This document shows positions 8,217-16,213 of a stretch of DNA of 64,000 nucleotides, piece by piece. A program made the position numbers and the translations under genes. The stretch comes from Hallerella sp963652365 (GTDB lineage Bacteria > Fibrobacterota > Fibrobacteria > Fibrobacterales > Fibrobacteraceae): the NCBI GenBank assembly GCA_963652365.1, contig CAVJTH010000001.1, positions 163,318-227,317 on the forward strand. The letters are read 5' to 3'. The notes below the pieces were generated by a model. That model ran no database searches and had not been told where the DNA came from. It worked only from the letters and a program-made list of their open reading frames with translations. Position 1 is the stretch's first letter, and the number at the start of each line of letters is the position of its first letter.

Positions 8217-9560
8217 ATGTCCGTTTTGATGCGTTCAGTTTCTGGAATTCGCGGAATTGTCGGCGATACGCTTACTCCGCAGGTCTTGACAAATCACGTA
8301 AAAGCCTTTTTGGAAGTGACCGGTGCGCGGAAGGTCGTGATCGGTCGAGACAGCCGTCCGACGGGCGAAGCGATCGTCTCTTTCGTTTCCGGGCTTTGCC
8401 GCTTGGCGGGAGCCGATGTGGTCGATGTGGGACTTGCGACGACTCCGAGCGTCGAACTCTTTGTGACGAAGCTTCACGCCGATGCGGGAATCATCGTGAC
8501 GGCAAGCCACAATCCGCTGGAATGGAACGCTCTCAAGTTCCTCGACCAGAAGGGCATCTTTCTCGGGCCGGACGATGTCAAGGAACTGTTCGCCATTGCG
8601 GACTCGGGAAAGTTCATCTATCCGGATTATCGACAGATGGGAACCTGCGAAGCGCTCGAAGACGCGGACTCTTTTCACATCGACGAAACGCTTTCGATTC
8701 CGTTCATGGATGTGAAGAAAATTCGGGAAAGGCGTTTCAAGGTCGCCATCGATGCCGTAAACGGTGCCGGGGCCCATATCGTTCCGCGGTTGCTCGAATC
8801 TCTCGGTTGCGACGTGGTGCGCGTCCACTGTGAACCGGACGGCACATTCCCCCGCGGACCGGAACCGGTGCCTTCGAACCTCAAGGACTTGGAAAAGGCC
8901 GTTCGGGAAAACGGCTGTGCCGTAGGACTTGCTCTCGACCCGGATGCGGATCGCTGTGCGCTGGTCGATGGAAACGGCGCGGCGGTTGGCGAAGAATATA
9001 CGCTCGCCATGGCGACGGAAGCGGTTCTCGCCAAGAAGAAAGGTCCCGTTTGCGTAAACCTTTCCACTTCGCGGATGAGCGCCGATGTCGCGGAACGGTT
9101 CGGCGTCGGGTTTTCCCGTGCGAAAGTGGGCGAAGTGAACGTGAGCCTGCAAATGATGCGGGAAGGCTGCATCGTCGGCGGCGAAGGCAACGGAGGCGTC
9201 ATCTTGCCTGCCGTTCACTACGGGCGCGATTCGCTCGTGGCTGCCGCGCTTGTCCTTTCGTGGATGGCGGAAAACGGTGGAGGCCCGGAAAAGTTCAAGG
9301 CGGAACATCCGCAATACGCGATGCCAAAGAAAAAGTTCCCGCTCGGAGACAAGCCCGTGCAGGCAGTCTTTGAAGAAGTCAAGCGGGAATTCTCGGACTT
9401 TTCCGCGGACACGCGCGACGGCCTATGGCTCGGCAAGGGAAAAAGCTTTGTCCATGTCCGCGCGTCCAATACGGAACCAGTCATCCGCGTCATTTCCGAG
9501 GCTCCGACCGAAGCGGAAGCGGAAGAACTCTGCGCGAAAGTCGAAGCGAAAATCCACTAA
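8217..9560 (+). CDS. glmM: phosphoglucosamine mutase (phosphohexomutase family)
   Basis: 447 residues from the ATG at 8217, with AAAGGT upstream; earlier in-frame starts add a non-conserved leader. The N-terminus reads MRSVSGIRGIVGDTLTP. The catalytic phosphoserine loop TASHNPLEWNALKF lies near 95, the metal loop DPDADRCALVD near 241, sugar-binding GGEGNGGVI near 322 and the phosphate-binding RASNTEPVIRV near 418. It converts glucosamine-6-phosphate to glucosamine-1-phosphate, towards UDP-GlcNAc. The sequence alone could also fit a phosphomannomutase, but glmS follows 9 nt downstream, which favours GlmM. It is the first gene of a glmM-glmS-scpA operon. Confidence 0.85.
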   Translation: MSVLMRSVSGIRGIVGDTLTPQVLTNHVKAFLEVTGARKVVIGRDSRPTGEAIVSFVSGLCRLAGADVVDVGLATTPSVELFVTKLHADAGIIVTASHNPLEWNALKFLDQKGIFLGPDDVKELFAIADSGKFIYPDYRQMGTCEALEDADSFHIDETLSIPFMDVKKIRERRFKVAIDAVNGAGAHIVPRLLESLGCDVVRVHCEPDGTFPRGPEPVPSNLKDLEKAVRENGCAVGLALDPDADRCALVDGNGAAVGEEYTLAMATEAVLAKKKGPVCVNLSTSRMSADVAERFGVGFSRAKVGEVNVSLQMMREGCIVGGEGNGGVILPAVHYGRDSLVAAALVLSWMAENGGGPEKFKAEHPQYAMPKKKFPLGDKPVQAVFEEVKREFSDFSADTRDGLWLGKGKSFVHVRASNTEPVIRVISEAPTEAEAEELCAKVEAKIH

Positions 9561-9569
9561 GAGGTCGGT

Positions 9570-11402
9570 ATGTGCGGAATTGTCGGTTATATCGGAAATC
9601 GCGATGCGGTAAACGTTCTTCTCTGCGGGTTAAAACGCCTGGAATATCGCGGATACGATTCGTCGGGCGTCGCTGTCTCCCATCCGGACGGAACTCTCGA
9701 AATGGAAAAGGCGACGGGGAAGATCGTCTCCTTGGAAAAAAAGCTGAAGTCGCACCCCCTTTCGGCTCAAGTCGGGATTGCGCACACGCGCTGGGCGACA
9801 CATGGCGCTCCGACCGAAAGGAATGCGCATCCCCAGGTGAGCTTTGACGGAAAAATCATGGTGGTGCACAACGGCATCATCGAAAATTACGCGCAGATCA
9901 AGAAGAAGCTGGAAGCGGACGGGGTGACATTCGTTTCCGAAACGGATACGGAAGTCGTTGCGCATCTGATAGCGAAGCTCTACCGCGGAGACATCAAGGC
10001 CGCGGTCCTAGATGCTCTGAACAAGCTGGAAGGAACTTTCGGACTTGCCATCCTCTGCGCAGACGAGCCGAATGTCCTTGTCGGAGCGCGCCGTGGAAGT
10101 CCGCTGGTTCTCGGACTTGGCGGCAACGGGGAGTATTTTCTCGCAAGCGACGTAACGGCCATTGTCGATTACACGCAAAAGGTTGTCTATCTAGACGATG
10201 ACGACGTGGTGGTCGCGAATCGAGACGGCTATGAAATCGTGACGGTTTCGAGCCATCAGGTAAATCGATGCGTGGAACAGGTGGATTTCGACGCGGATGC
10301 GGCGAGCAAGGGCGGCTTTGAACACTTCATGCTCAAGGAAATCTTCGAACAGCCCGAAGCGCTCCGCAACACGATGCGCGGACGTCTTCTTCTCGCCGAC
10401 GGTTCGGCAAAGCTCGCCGGTCTTGACGCGAACCGCCTGGAACTTCGCAACCTGAACCGTATCATCATCACGGCTTGCGGAACGAGCTACTACGCGGGAA
10501 TGGTCGGGGAATACCTGATCGAAGACCTGGCTGGCGTTCCGGTCGAAGTCGAATACGCGTCCGAGTTCCGCTACCGCAACCCGATCATCAAGCCGGGGAC
10601 TCTCGTACTCGTCATTTCTCAGTCGGGCGAAACCGCCGATACGCTTGCCGCTCTCCGCGAAGCGAAGACAAAAGGCGCCACTGTCCTTGGAATCTGCAAC
10701 GCGGTCGGTTCGACGATCGCCCGCGAAAGCGACGGCGGTGTCTATCTGCACGCGGGGCCGGAAATCGGCGTGGCGAGCACAAAGGCGTTCACGTCGCAGG
10801 TGACTGTCCTTGCGATGATCGCGCTTCTCCTCGGACGGGAACGTCGCGTGTCGGCGGAACAGGGCATCGAGTTTGCCCGCGCCATTTCGAACATCCCGGG
10901 ATTTGTCGAGGATACCCTGAAGCTTTCCGACAGGATCCGTGCCATTGCCGAAAAGTATGTCCACGCGAACAATTTCCTCTACCTCGGGCGCCATTACAAC
11001 TATCCCGTCGCCATGGAAGGCGCTCTCAAGCTGAAGGAAATCAGCTACATCCATGCGGAAGGCTATCCCGCTGCCGAGATGAAGCACGGCCCGATCGCTC
11101 TCATCGACGAAAACATGCCCGTCGTCGTGATCGCTCCAAAGGACAGCCTCTTCGACAAGGTCCTTTCGAACATTCGGGAAATCAAGGCGCGCGGAGGCCG
11201 AATCATCGCCGTGACGACATCCGACTGTACCGAGCTTTCCGAGTTCGCGGACGACATCATCTTTGTTCCCAGGATAAATCCGATGCTGATGCCGCTTGTC
11301 TCGTGCATTCCGCTCCAGCTTCTGGCCTATCACATTGCTGTCCTTCGCGGAAACGATGTCGATCAGCCGCGCAATCTCGCCAAAAGCGTGACCGTGGAAT
11401 AG
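9570..11402 (+). CDS. glmS: glutamine-fructose-6-phosphate aminotransferase (isomerizing)
   Basis: 610 residues, the standard length. It begins MCGIVGYIG with the catalytic Cys at residue 2 after Met removal, and has LEYRGYDSSGVAV and HTRWATHGAPTERNAHP of the glutaminase domain. Two SIS domains follow: ACGTSYYAG near 301, SQSGETADT near 350, and KHGPIALI plus the terminal PRNLAKSVTVE. It makes glucosamine-6-phosphate for peptidoglycan and LPS. GAGGT lies before the ATG. It lies 9 nt after glmM, the enzyme of the next step. No glmS ribozyme-like structure fits in the 9-nt gap. Confidence 0.97.
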   Translation: MCGIVGYIGNRDAVNVLLCGLKRLEYRGYDSSGVAVSHPDGTLEMEKATGKIVSLEKKLKSHPLSAQVGIAHTRWATHGAPTERNAHPQVSFDGKIMVVHNGIIENYAQIKKKLEADGVTFVSETDTEVVAHLIAKLYRGDIKAAVLDALNKLEGTFGLAILCADEPNVLVGARRGSPLVLGLGGNGEYFLASDVTAIVDYTQKVVYLDDDDVVVANRDGYEIVTVSSHQVNRCVEQVDFDADAASKGGFEHFMLKEIFEQPEALRNTMRGRLLLADGSAKLAGLDANRLELRNLNRIIITACGTSYYAGMVGEYLIEDLAGVPVEVEYASEFRYRNPIIKPGTLVLVISQSGETADTLAALREAKTKGATVLGICNAVGSTIARESDGGVYLHAGPEIGVASTKAFTSQVTVLAMIALLLGRERRVSAEQGIEFARAISNIPGFVEDTLKLSDRIRAIAEKYVHANNFLYLGRHYNYPVAMEGALKLKEISYIHAEGYPAAEMKHGPIALIDENMPVVVIAPKDSLFDKVLSNIREIKARGGRIIAVTTSDCTELSEFADDIIFVPRINPMLMPLVSCIPLQLLAYHIAVLRGNDVDQPRNLAKSVTVE

Positions 11403-11408
11403 TTTCCC

Positions 11409-12572
11409 ATGTCCGATATTTCCGAATCCTACGAAGTTCACATCGGAGCGTTCGAAGGCCCGATGGATCTCTTGCTGTACCTGGTGCAGCAAAGCGAAGT
11501 CAAGATTACGGACATTTCGATTGCCGAAATCGCGGACCAGTATCTGACCTGGATCCAGAATCTCTCCCAGATGGATCTTTCGCAGGCGGGGGATTTTCTT
11601 GTCATGGCCAGCCGTCTCATGGCCATGAAGACGCGCGAACTTTTGCCGAAGGACGAGCGCACGGCCGAGGACGAGGAACAGATCGACATATCGCGGGAAG
11701 AGTTCATTCGGCAGATGCTCGAATACCAGCGATACAAGCAAGTCGCCAAGGAAATGCAGGAGATGGAAGGCCGCAATTTCGGGGCCTGCTATCGGGGACG
11801 TCTCGAAAAGACGGAAAGCGAAGAGGACACTCTCGCCGATGCGAACATCTGGCAGCTGTTTCGCGCCTACCAGAAGATGCTGAAAACCCGCGGAAGCGAA
11901 AATGTCCACCATATCGAACTGGACGATGTGACGATCGAGGACCGGCAGCAGTTCATTTCGAACACGCTCCGCAGGGATGGGCGCGTTCTGTTCGAAGATC
12001 TTCTCGGACGCGATCCGCTGCCCATCGTCACCGTGGTAACGTTCATGGCGCTGATGGAGATGATCAAGACGGACGAAGTCGTCTTTCGGCAGAGCGAACT
12101 TTTCGGAGCGATCTGGATCTATCGCAAAAAGGACAACCAGGAATTTGCCGAGGAAATGGCGAACGAAACGCGCATCTACGAGCCGGAGCGCAAGTTCAAG
12201 ACGGGTATTGTCGAAAAGCTCCGTGAACGCGAGATCCTGCAAGCCGAAAATTCCAGCGCACGGGAGGTTCCTCTGGATGTGGCGCTGCGGACCGTCTCCG
12301 CTCTCGTTTCGCAGGGAAAGAGCGTCGGAGCGGAAGACATCAACGCGCTGCTTGCCGGGAACCTGGATTTCAAGACGCTCGAAGCGGAACTTTCACCGGC
12401 CGACGAGCAGCCCGGCAGGCAGGAAGCGCAAGCGCTCGAAGACGCCGCGGAAACCGTGGAAATCGCGGAAATCGAAGCGAGCCTCGCCGAAAATGTCGAA
12501 CCGACAGAAAATTCCGTTGCGGAGTCCGCAACGGAAGAAGAAAATCTGGAGAGCGATCCCCCGGATCCCTAG
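11409..12572 (+). CDS. scpA: segregation and condensation protein A (ScpA) with long acidic tail
   Basis: 387 residues against roughly 250 in many ScpA proteins. The N-terminal kleisin domain is clear: YEVHIGAFEGPMDLLLYLV, ITDISIAEIADQYL, DFLVMASRLMAMKTRELLP. The winged-helix part follows (VTFMALMEMIKTDEVVFRQS). ScpA bridges SMC and ScpB in the condensin complex. After about residue 270 there is a non-standard extension, first charged, then an acidic Ala/Glu-rich tail ending LESDPPDP. It starts 6 nt after glmS, so is co-transcribed with it. Its stop overlaps by 3 nt the stop of the convergent small zinc-ribbon gene. No scpB is visible in the window. Confidence 0.93.
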   Translation: MSDISESYEVHIGAFEGPMDLLLYLVQQSEVKITDISIAEIADQYLTWIQNLSQMDLSQAGDFLVMASRLMAMKTRELLPKDERTAEDEEQIDISREEFIRQMLEYQRYKQVAKEMQEMEGRNFGACYRGRLEKTESEEDTLADANIWQLFRAYQKMLKTRGSENVHHIELDDVTIEDRQQFISNTLRRDGRVLFEDLLGRDPLPIVTVVTFMALMEMIKTDEVVFRQSELFGAIWIYRKKDNQEFAEEMANETRIYEPERKFKTGIVEKLREREILQAENSSAREVPLDVALRTVSALVSQGKSVGAEDINALLAGNLDFKTLEAELSPADEQPGRQEAQALEDAAETVEIAEIEASLAENVEPTENSVAESATEEENLESDPPDP

Positions 12573-12847
12573 TCCCATTCGATCCTTGGCGGCTCTTTCA
12601 GGTTCGGATTGTTCCTTGCCTCTTCGAATTTCCTTTCGATTTCGGAGAGCCGGTTTCTTTCCTTTTCCTTCGCTTCGGCGAATTTTCTGTCCAGGTCCGC
12701 GGAGCGCGTCTTTTCGCTTTTCAGAAAATCCTCCAGCGAAGGTCTTTTCTTCCTGAATTCCCGGTGCTCGAGCACTTTTCCCGAATCCCTGTCGATGACC
12801 AGGGTCCCGTGGCACAGCGGGCATTCGACTTCGAGCGTCTGCGCCAT
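12569..12847 (-). CDS. small zinc-ribbon protein, coiled coil
   Basis: 92 residues. It begins MAQTLEVECPLCHGTLVIDR with CPLC and a DRDSGKVLEH strand; a second Cys pair is not visible. The rest is a charged coiled coil (FAEAKEKERNRLSEIERKFE) ending PPRIEWD. Its ATG overlaps the TGA of the upstream metallopeptidase gene (TGATG), so the two are translationally coupled. This layout resembles the short 2-nitropropane/zinc-ribbon style small proteins of Fibrobacterota; the function is unknown. Confidence 0.75.
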   Translation of the reverse strand: MAQTLEVECPLCHGTLVIDRDSGKVLEHREFRKKRPSLEDFLKSEKTRSADLDRKFAEAKEKERNRLSEIERKFEEARNNPNLKEPPRIEWD

Positions 12848-13566
12848 CAGTCGTCTTTCCTTCCGCCGAGAAGCCCTGCGCGAAGCGCCCAGTAGAGAAG
12901 CTGCATGATGGAGGAAATCGCCGCCGCGACATAGGTGAGCCCTGCCGCGAAAAGCACTCCCGCGACGACATCGCGTTCCCTGCCCGGAGCGAGAATGTTC
13001 AGCCGCGCCAGGCATTTCTTTGCGCGAGACGACGCATCGAATTCGACAGGAACCGTCACGAGGGTGAAAAGAGTCGCGATTCCGAAAAGGATCACGCCGA
13101 CAATCGCGACGTTCTGTCCCATGGCCATTTTCCCGGCGGACATCAGGATGATTCCCAAGATGACGATCCACGGGCCGAAATTCGATCCGATGTTTGCCGC
13201 CGGAACGATAAACGAGCGAAGCCACATCGGAAAATAGTTCTGGGCGTGCTGGATGGCGTGCCCGACTTCGTGCGCCGCGACCCCGGCGGAGCTTGCGCTG
13301 CGACCGTGATAGACATCGCGCGAAAGATTCAGCGTCTTGTCCATCGGGTTGTAGTAATCCGAGAGAAAGCCGCTTGTCTCGTTGATCCGTACGTCGTAGA
13401 TTCCCGCATCGGCGAGAATGGCGGAGGCGACTTCGGCCCCTGTCAGTCCGCTTCGAATCTGTACTTTCTGCCCGGCCTTGAATCGGGCGTTGACCAGAGC
13501 CGAAACGGCGCCGGAAACGAGAAGCGTCACGAGCAGAATGCCCATGTAGAGAGGATCGAACATCAT
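12847..13566 (-). CDS. membrane zinc metallopeptidase, YugP family
   Basis: 239 residues from the ATG at 13566, with GGAG 9 nt upstream (a TTG six nt earlier is possible). It begins MMFDPLYMGILLVTLLVSGA, a membrane segment; VAAHEVGHAIQHAQNYFP carries HExxH. Further hydrophobic segments (GPWIVILGIILMSAGKMAM, VAIVGVILFGIATLFTLV) and VPVEFDASSRAKKCL follow, then a last segment. This is the Pfam Zn-peptidase type 2 (YugP) pattern. Its substrate is unknown. It is the first gene of a two-gene unit with the zinc-ribbon protein. Confidence 0.92.
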   Translation of the reverse strand: MMFDPLYMGILLVTLLVSGAVSALVNARFKAGQKVQIRSGLTGAEVASAILADAGIYDVRINETSGFLSDYYNPMDKTLNLSRDVYHGRSASSAGVAAHEVGHAIQHAQNYFPMWLRSFIVPAANIGSNFGPWIVILGIILMSAGKMAMGQNVAIVGVILFGIATLFTLVTVPVEFDASSRAKKCLARLNILAPGRERDVVAGVLFAAGLTYVAAAISSIMQLLYWALRAGLLGGRKDD

Positions 13567-13641
13567 CGGCAAAATCTCCTGTTTGCTCCCACAAATTACA
13601 CAAAATGAAGAAAGAAAGGAAAGCCGGTTCCCGTTTTTGGC

Positions 13642-13941
13642 CTATTTTTCTTCCCAGAACGGGCCTTTTTCGGCGACTAGCCGCGTGGAAGCGCTTCCGT
13701 CCGACTCCAGAAGGTAGGAATCCAGCGAAATGCCCAGATCGGCGAACGTCTTTCCCAGGGGAACGAGAATCTGCAGCAGGGAATCCAGTCGGGGAAGCTG
13801 CCTGCAGGCTTCGAGCCGGGACAGGTATTGCCTCGAAAGTCCGCTCAGCGCCGCTAGCTGTTCTTGGCTCAAGCGCTTTTCGATGCGCCACTTGATGAGC
13901 GTCTTGCTCAGGGCGTATTGGACTTTCCGTGTGTGATGCAT
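13642..13941 (-). CDS. XRE-family HTH transcriptional regulator
   Basis: 99 residues from the ATG at 13941 (MHHTRKVQYALSKTLIKW). The helix-turn-helix is RLSQEQLAALSGLSRQYLSR followed by LEACRQLPRLDSLLQIL, a good match to the Cro/CI-type domain. A short C-terminal tail follows (LLESDGSASTRLVAEKGPFW). A TTG-started form reaching 13995 is possible but adds an unconserved leader. It lies between the metallopeptidase and the FKBP gene, divergent from the latter, so it may control that intergenic region; this is inference. Confidence 0.88.
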   Translation of the reverse strand: MHHTRKVQYALSKTLIKWRIEKRLSQEQLAALSGLSRQYLSRLEACRQLPRLDSLLQILVPLGKTFADLGISLDSYLLESDGSASTRLVAEKGPFWEEK

Positions 13942-14051
13942 AAGATTAAATGCTATGAAAAGTCCCGAAAGATTCCTGCAACCGAACGATTGCAAAATAG
14001 AATGCCCGGTTTTTACCGAAAAAGGGCATTTCCCTGTTTTCCCGTGGCTTG

Positions 14052-14083
14052 AAAATTTTTATCTTGATTGCAGATAAAATTTT
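14052..14083. promoter_or_regulatory. AT-rich inverted repeat before the FKBP gene
   Basis: AAAATTTTTATCT (14052-14064) and AGATAAAATTTT (14072-14083) pair over 12 bases with one bulged T. It ends 16 nt before the FKBP start, close to an XRE regulator gene. It may be an operator or a 5' leader hairpin. Confidence 0.4.
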
Positions 14084-14099
14084 ATCCATAAGGACGGTT

Positions 14100-14837
14100 A
14101 TGAAAAAACTGATTGCTCTTGGCCTTTGCGCCGCCTTTTTCGTCGGCTGCAATGAATTTGGCGCACCTCGGAAAACATCGCTTGTGACGGAAAAGGAAAA
14201 GGTCAGCTACGCGCTCGGCTCGATCTTTGGAATGCAGGCTCATGCCCAGCTGGTCGCTCGCGACTCCATCGACTTGGATCTCGATGTCTTCAAGCAGGCT
14301 TTCGTGGAACATTACAACCGGGACAGCGCAAAGTATCTGCTTTCGGATTCCCTGGTGAAGGAAGTCTTGAACGACTTCTCCGCCAAACTCCAGGCTGAAC
14401 GGAAGAAGAAGGACAGCATCGCAAGCGCGAAGACCCTGGAAGAAGGCGTCGCGTTCCTCGCGAAGAACAAGACCGTCGAAGGCGTCATCGTCACGGCAAG
14501 CGGGCTCCAGTACAAGGTAATTGCCGAAGGCACGGGCGAATCTCCAAACGATTCCTCGACGGTTTCCGTCCATTATACGGGCAAGCTCCTGGACGGTTCC
14601 GAATTCGACAGCTCCGTCAAGCGTGGCCAGCCGGCGGAATTCCCGGTGCGCGCGGTCATTCCCGGCTGGACGGAACTTCTCAAGCTGATGAAGACCGGTG
14701 GCAAGGTTGTCGCCTGGATTCCGAGCGAACTCGCTTACGGTACATACGGACGTCCCCCGATGATCCCGGGAAACAGCGTTCTCGAATTCGAAGTGGAGCT
14801 GTTGAGCATCAAGGCTCCGGACTCCGCGAAAAAGTAA
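14100..14837 (+). CDS. FKBP-type peptidyl-prolyl isomerase lipoprotein (FkpA/Mip-like)
   Basis: 245 residues from the ATG at 14100 (AAGGA upstream). It has a lipoprotein signal MKKLIALGLCAAFFVGC, cysteine at 17. Residues about 35-130 match the FKBP N-terminal dimerisation region (VSYALGSIFGMQ). The catalytic FKBP domain runs from about 140: GLQYKVIAEGTGESP, VSVHYTGKLLDGSEFDSS, FPVRAVIPGWTELLKLMKTG, PSELAYGTYG and NSVLEFEVELLSI. These proteins help fold secreted and outer-membrane proteins in the periplasm. It is a single gene closed by a strong terminator. Confidence 0.95.
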   Translation: MKKLIALGLCAAFFVGCNEFGAPRKTSLVTEKEKVSYALGSIFGMQAHAQLVARDSIDLDLDVFKQAFVEHYNRDSAKYLLSDSLVKEVLNDFSAKLQAERKKKDSIASAKTLEEGVAFLAKNKTVEGVIVTASGLQYKVIAEGTGESPNDSSTVSVHYTGKLLDGSEFDSSVKRGQPAEFPVRAVIPGWTELLKLMKTGGKVVAWIPSELAYGTYGRPPMIPGNSVLEFEVELLSIKAPDSAKK

Positions 14838-14855
14838 TTCACTTCTTTTGGAAAG

Positions 14856-14877
14856 GCCCGCTTTCGGCGGGCTTTTT
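14856..14877 (+). terminator. rho-independent terminator after the FKBP gene
   Basis: GCCCGC (14856-14861), loop TTTCG, GCGGGC (14867-14872), then TTTTT. It ends 10 nt before the next gene's start. Confidence 0.88.
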
Positions 14878-14887
14878 GCGTTGTCAG

Positions 14888-16213
14888 ATGGAACGATTTC
14901 TCTGTTGTCTATTTTTGCCGCTTGCCGTTGTCCTTTGCGCGTCCTGCCGAGAAGGACGGATCGAGGAGCTTTCTTCGCAAATCGATTCGCTCAAGGCGGA
15001 ACTTTCCCGAATCGAAACGGATCGCGCATCGTTTGATCGCGACCGCTTGCCGCCTCTTTCTGTCTTGAGCGATACGGTCCAGCCGGGCGAGGGGCTTTAC
15101 CAGGTGCTGGAAAGGCTCCAGGTTCGCCTTGACGATCGGCGGACTATCGTGCTGGCTATCCAGGATAGCGTGGAGCTTTCGAACTTGCGGGTCGGCCAGG
15201 CATTTCACGTGGCGCGCGATTCGGCGGGAAACGTTCAGGTCTTCCGCTATTCCCCGAATCCGGCAACGGTACATCTGCTGCTTCGAAACTTTCCCGGCGA
15301 AACCTGGGAATACCGGCTCGTGTCCAAGCCGCTGGTCGTCAAGCAGTCGGTGTTCGAGGGGACGATTCTTCCTGGAGGGACGCTGCACGGTACGCTTCTT
15401 TCGGTGGGAATTCCGGCTCGAATGTCGGGGATCGTCGCCGGGGTGCTCCAGTGCAAGATCCCCTTTTCGAGTGTCCAGGCGGGGGATCGCTTCCGCATCA
15501 TGCTCGAAGAATCGTTCTACCGGGACAGCGTCTGGATTTCGGGAAAGGTTCTCTATGCCGAATTCGATGGCAGGACGGTCGGACATCACGAAGCGTTCCT
15601 GTACGAGGATGACGACCCGAAGAGCACTTACAACGCCCATTATACGGCAAGCGGCGAAGCCCTGATTTTCAACGGGCTACGCTACCCGCTCGATCGACTG
15701 CATGTCACGAGCCCTTTCGGATCGAGAATCCACCCGATTACGGGCAAGCGCAAGATGCACAGCGGCATCGATTACGGGAGCCCTAAGGGTTCGCCGGTCT
15801 ATGCGGTCGCAAAGGGAAAGGTGATCGTTTCCGGCTATGACGATGCCAGCGGCAATAAAATCGCGATTCGCCATGCGGACAATTCGGTCAGCTACTACAT
15901 GCACTTGAATTCGCGCGGTGTAGGGGTCGGGCAGAACATCATGGGCGGGCAGATCATTGGACGCGTCGGCAGCACGGGCCGCAGCACGGGGCCGCATCTT
16001 CACCTCGGCTTCAAGGACGCTCGGGGAAAATGGATCAATCCGAAATCCAAGACGATGATCGCGACGCCGAAGCTCCAGGGAGAACGCCTTTCCCGCCTGC
16101 AAGGACAGGTCGCGAAAATCCGGGAAGAAATCAAGAAGACCGAATCCGTCGAACCCCAGGCGATCGAAGGTTCCACGGTGAAAGTCAGGCAGCGGGTCGT
16201 TTCAAGGCTCTGA
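14888..16213 (+). CDS. M23 peptidase-domain lipoprotein
   Basis: 441 residues from the ATG at 14888. A lipoprotein-type signal MERFLCCLFLPLAVVL ends in LCASC, followed by a short coiled coil (IEELSSQIDSLKAELSRIE). A middle region near 45-250 resembles OapA/LysM-associated domains (VQPGEGLYQVLERLQV). The LytM/M23 domain runs from about 275: SPFGSRIHPITGKRKMHSGI with the zinc ligands H and D, then GRVGSTGRSTGPHLHLGF. Such proteins cut peptidoglycan cross-bridges, or regulate amidases if inactive; here the ligands look complete. It starts 10 nt after a terminator and overlaps the convergent S41 gene by 12 nt. Confidence 0.93.
   Translation: MERFLCCLFLPLAVVLCASCREGRIEELSSQIDSLKAELSRIETDRASFDRDRLPPLSVLSDTVQPGEGLYQVLERLQVRLDDRRTIVLAIQDSVELSNLRVGQAFHVARDSAGNVQVFRYSPNPATVHLLLRNFPGETWEYRLVSKPLVVKQSVFEGTILPGGTLHGTLLSVGIPARMSGIVAGVLQCKIPFSSVQAGDRFRIMLEESFYRDSVWISGKVLYAEFDGRTVGHHEAFLYEDDDPKSTYNAHYTASGEALIFNGLRYPLDRLHVTSPFGSRIHPITGKRKMHSGIDYGSPKGSPVYAVAKGKVIVSGYDDASGNKIAIRHADNSVSYYMHLNSRGVGVGQNIMGGQIIGRVGSTGRSTGPHLHLGFKDARGKWINPKSKTMIATPKLQGERLSRLQGQVAKIREEIKKTESVEPQAIEGSTVKVRQRVVSRL

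Noticed and set aside
9540..9570. glmS ribozyme or riboswitch before glmS
   Set aside because: Only 9 nt separate glmM and glmS, too short for a ribozyme, and the start is directly preceded by GAGGT.
10191..12242. Long frames on either strand over glmS and scpA
   Set aside because: Shadows of two clearly identified genes.
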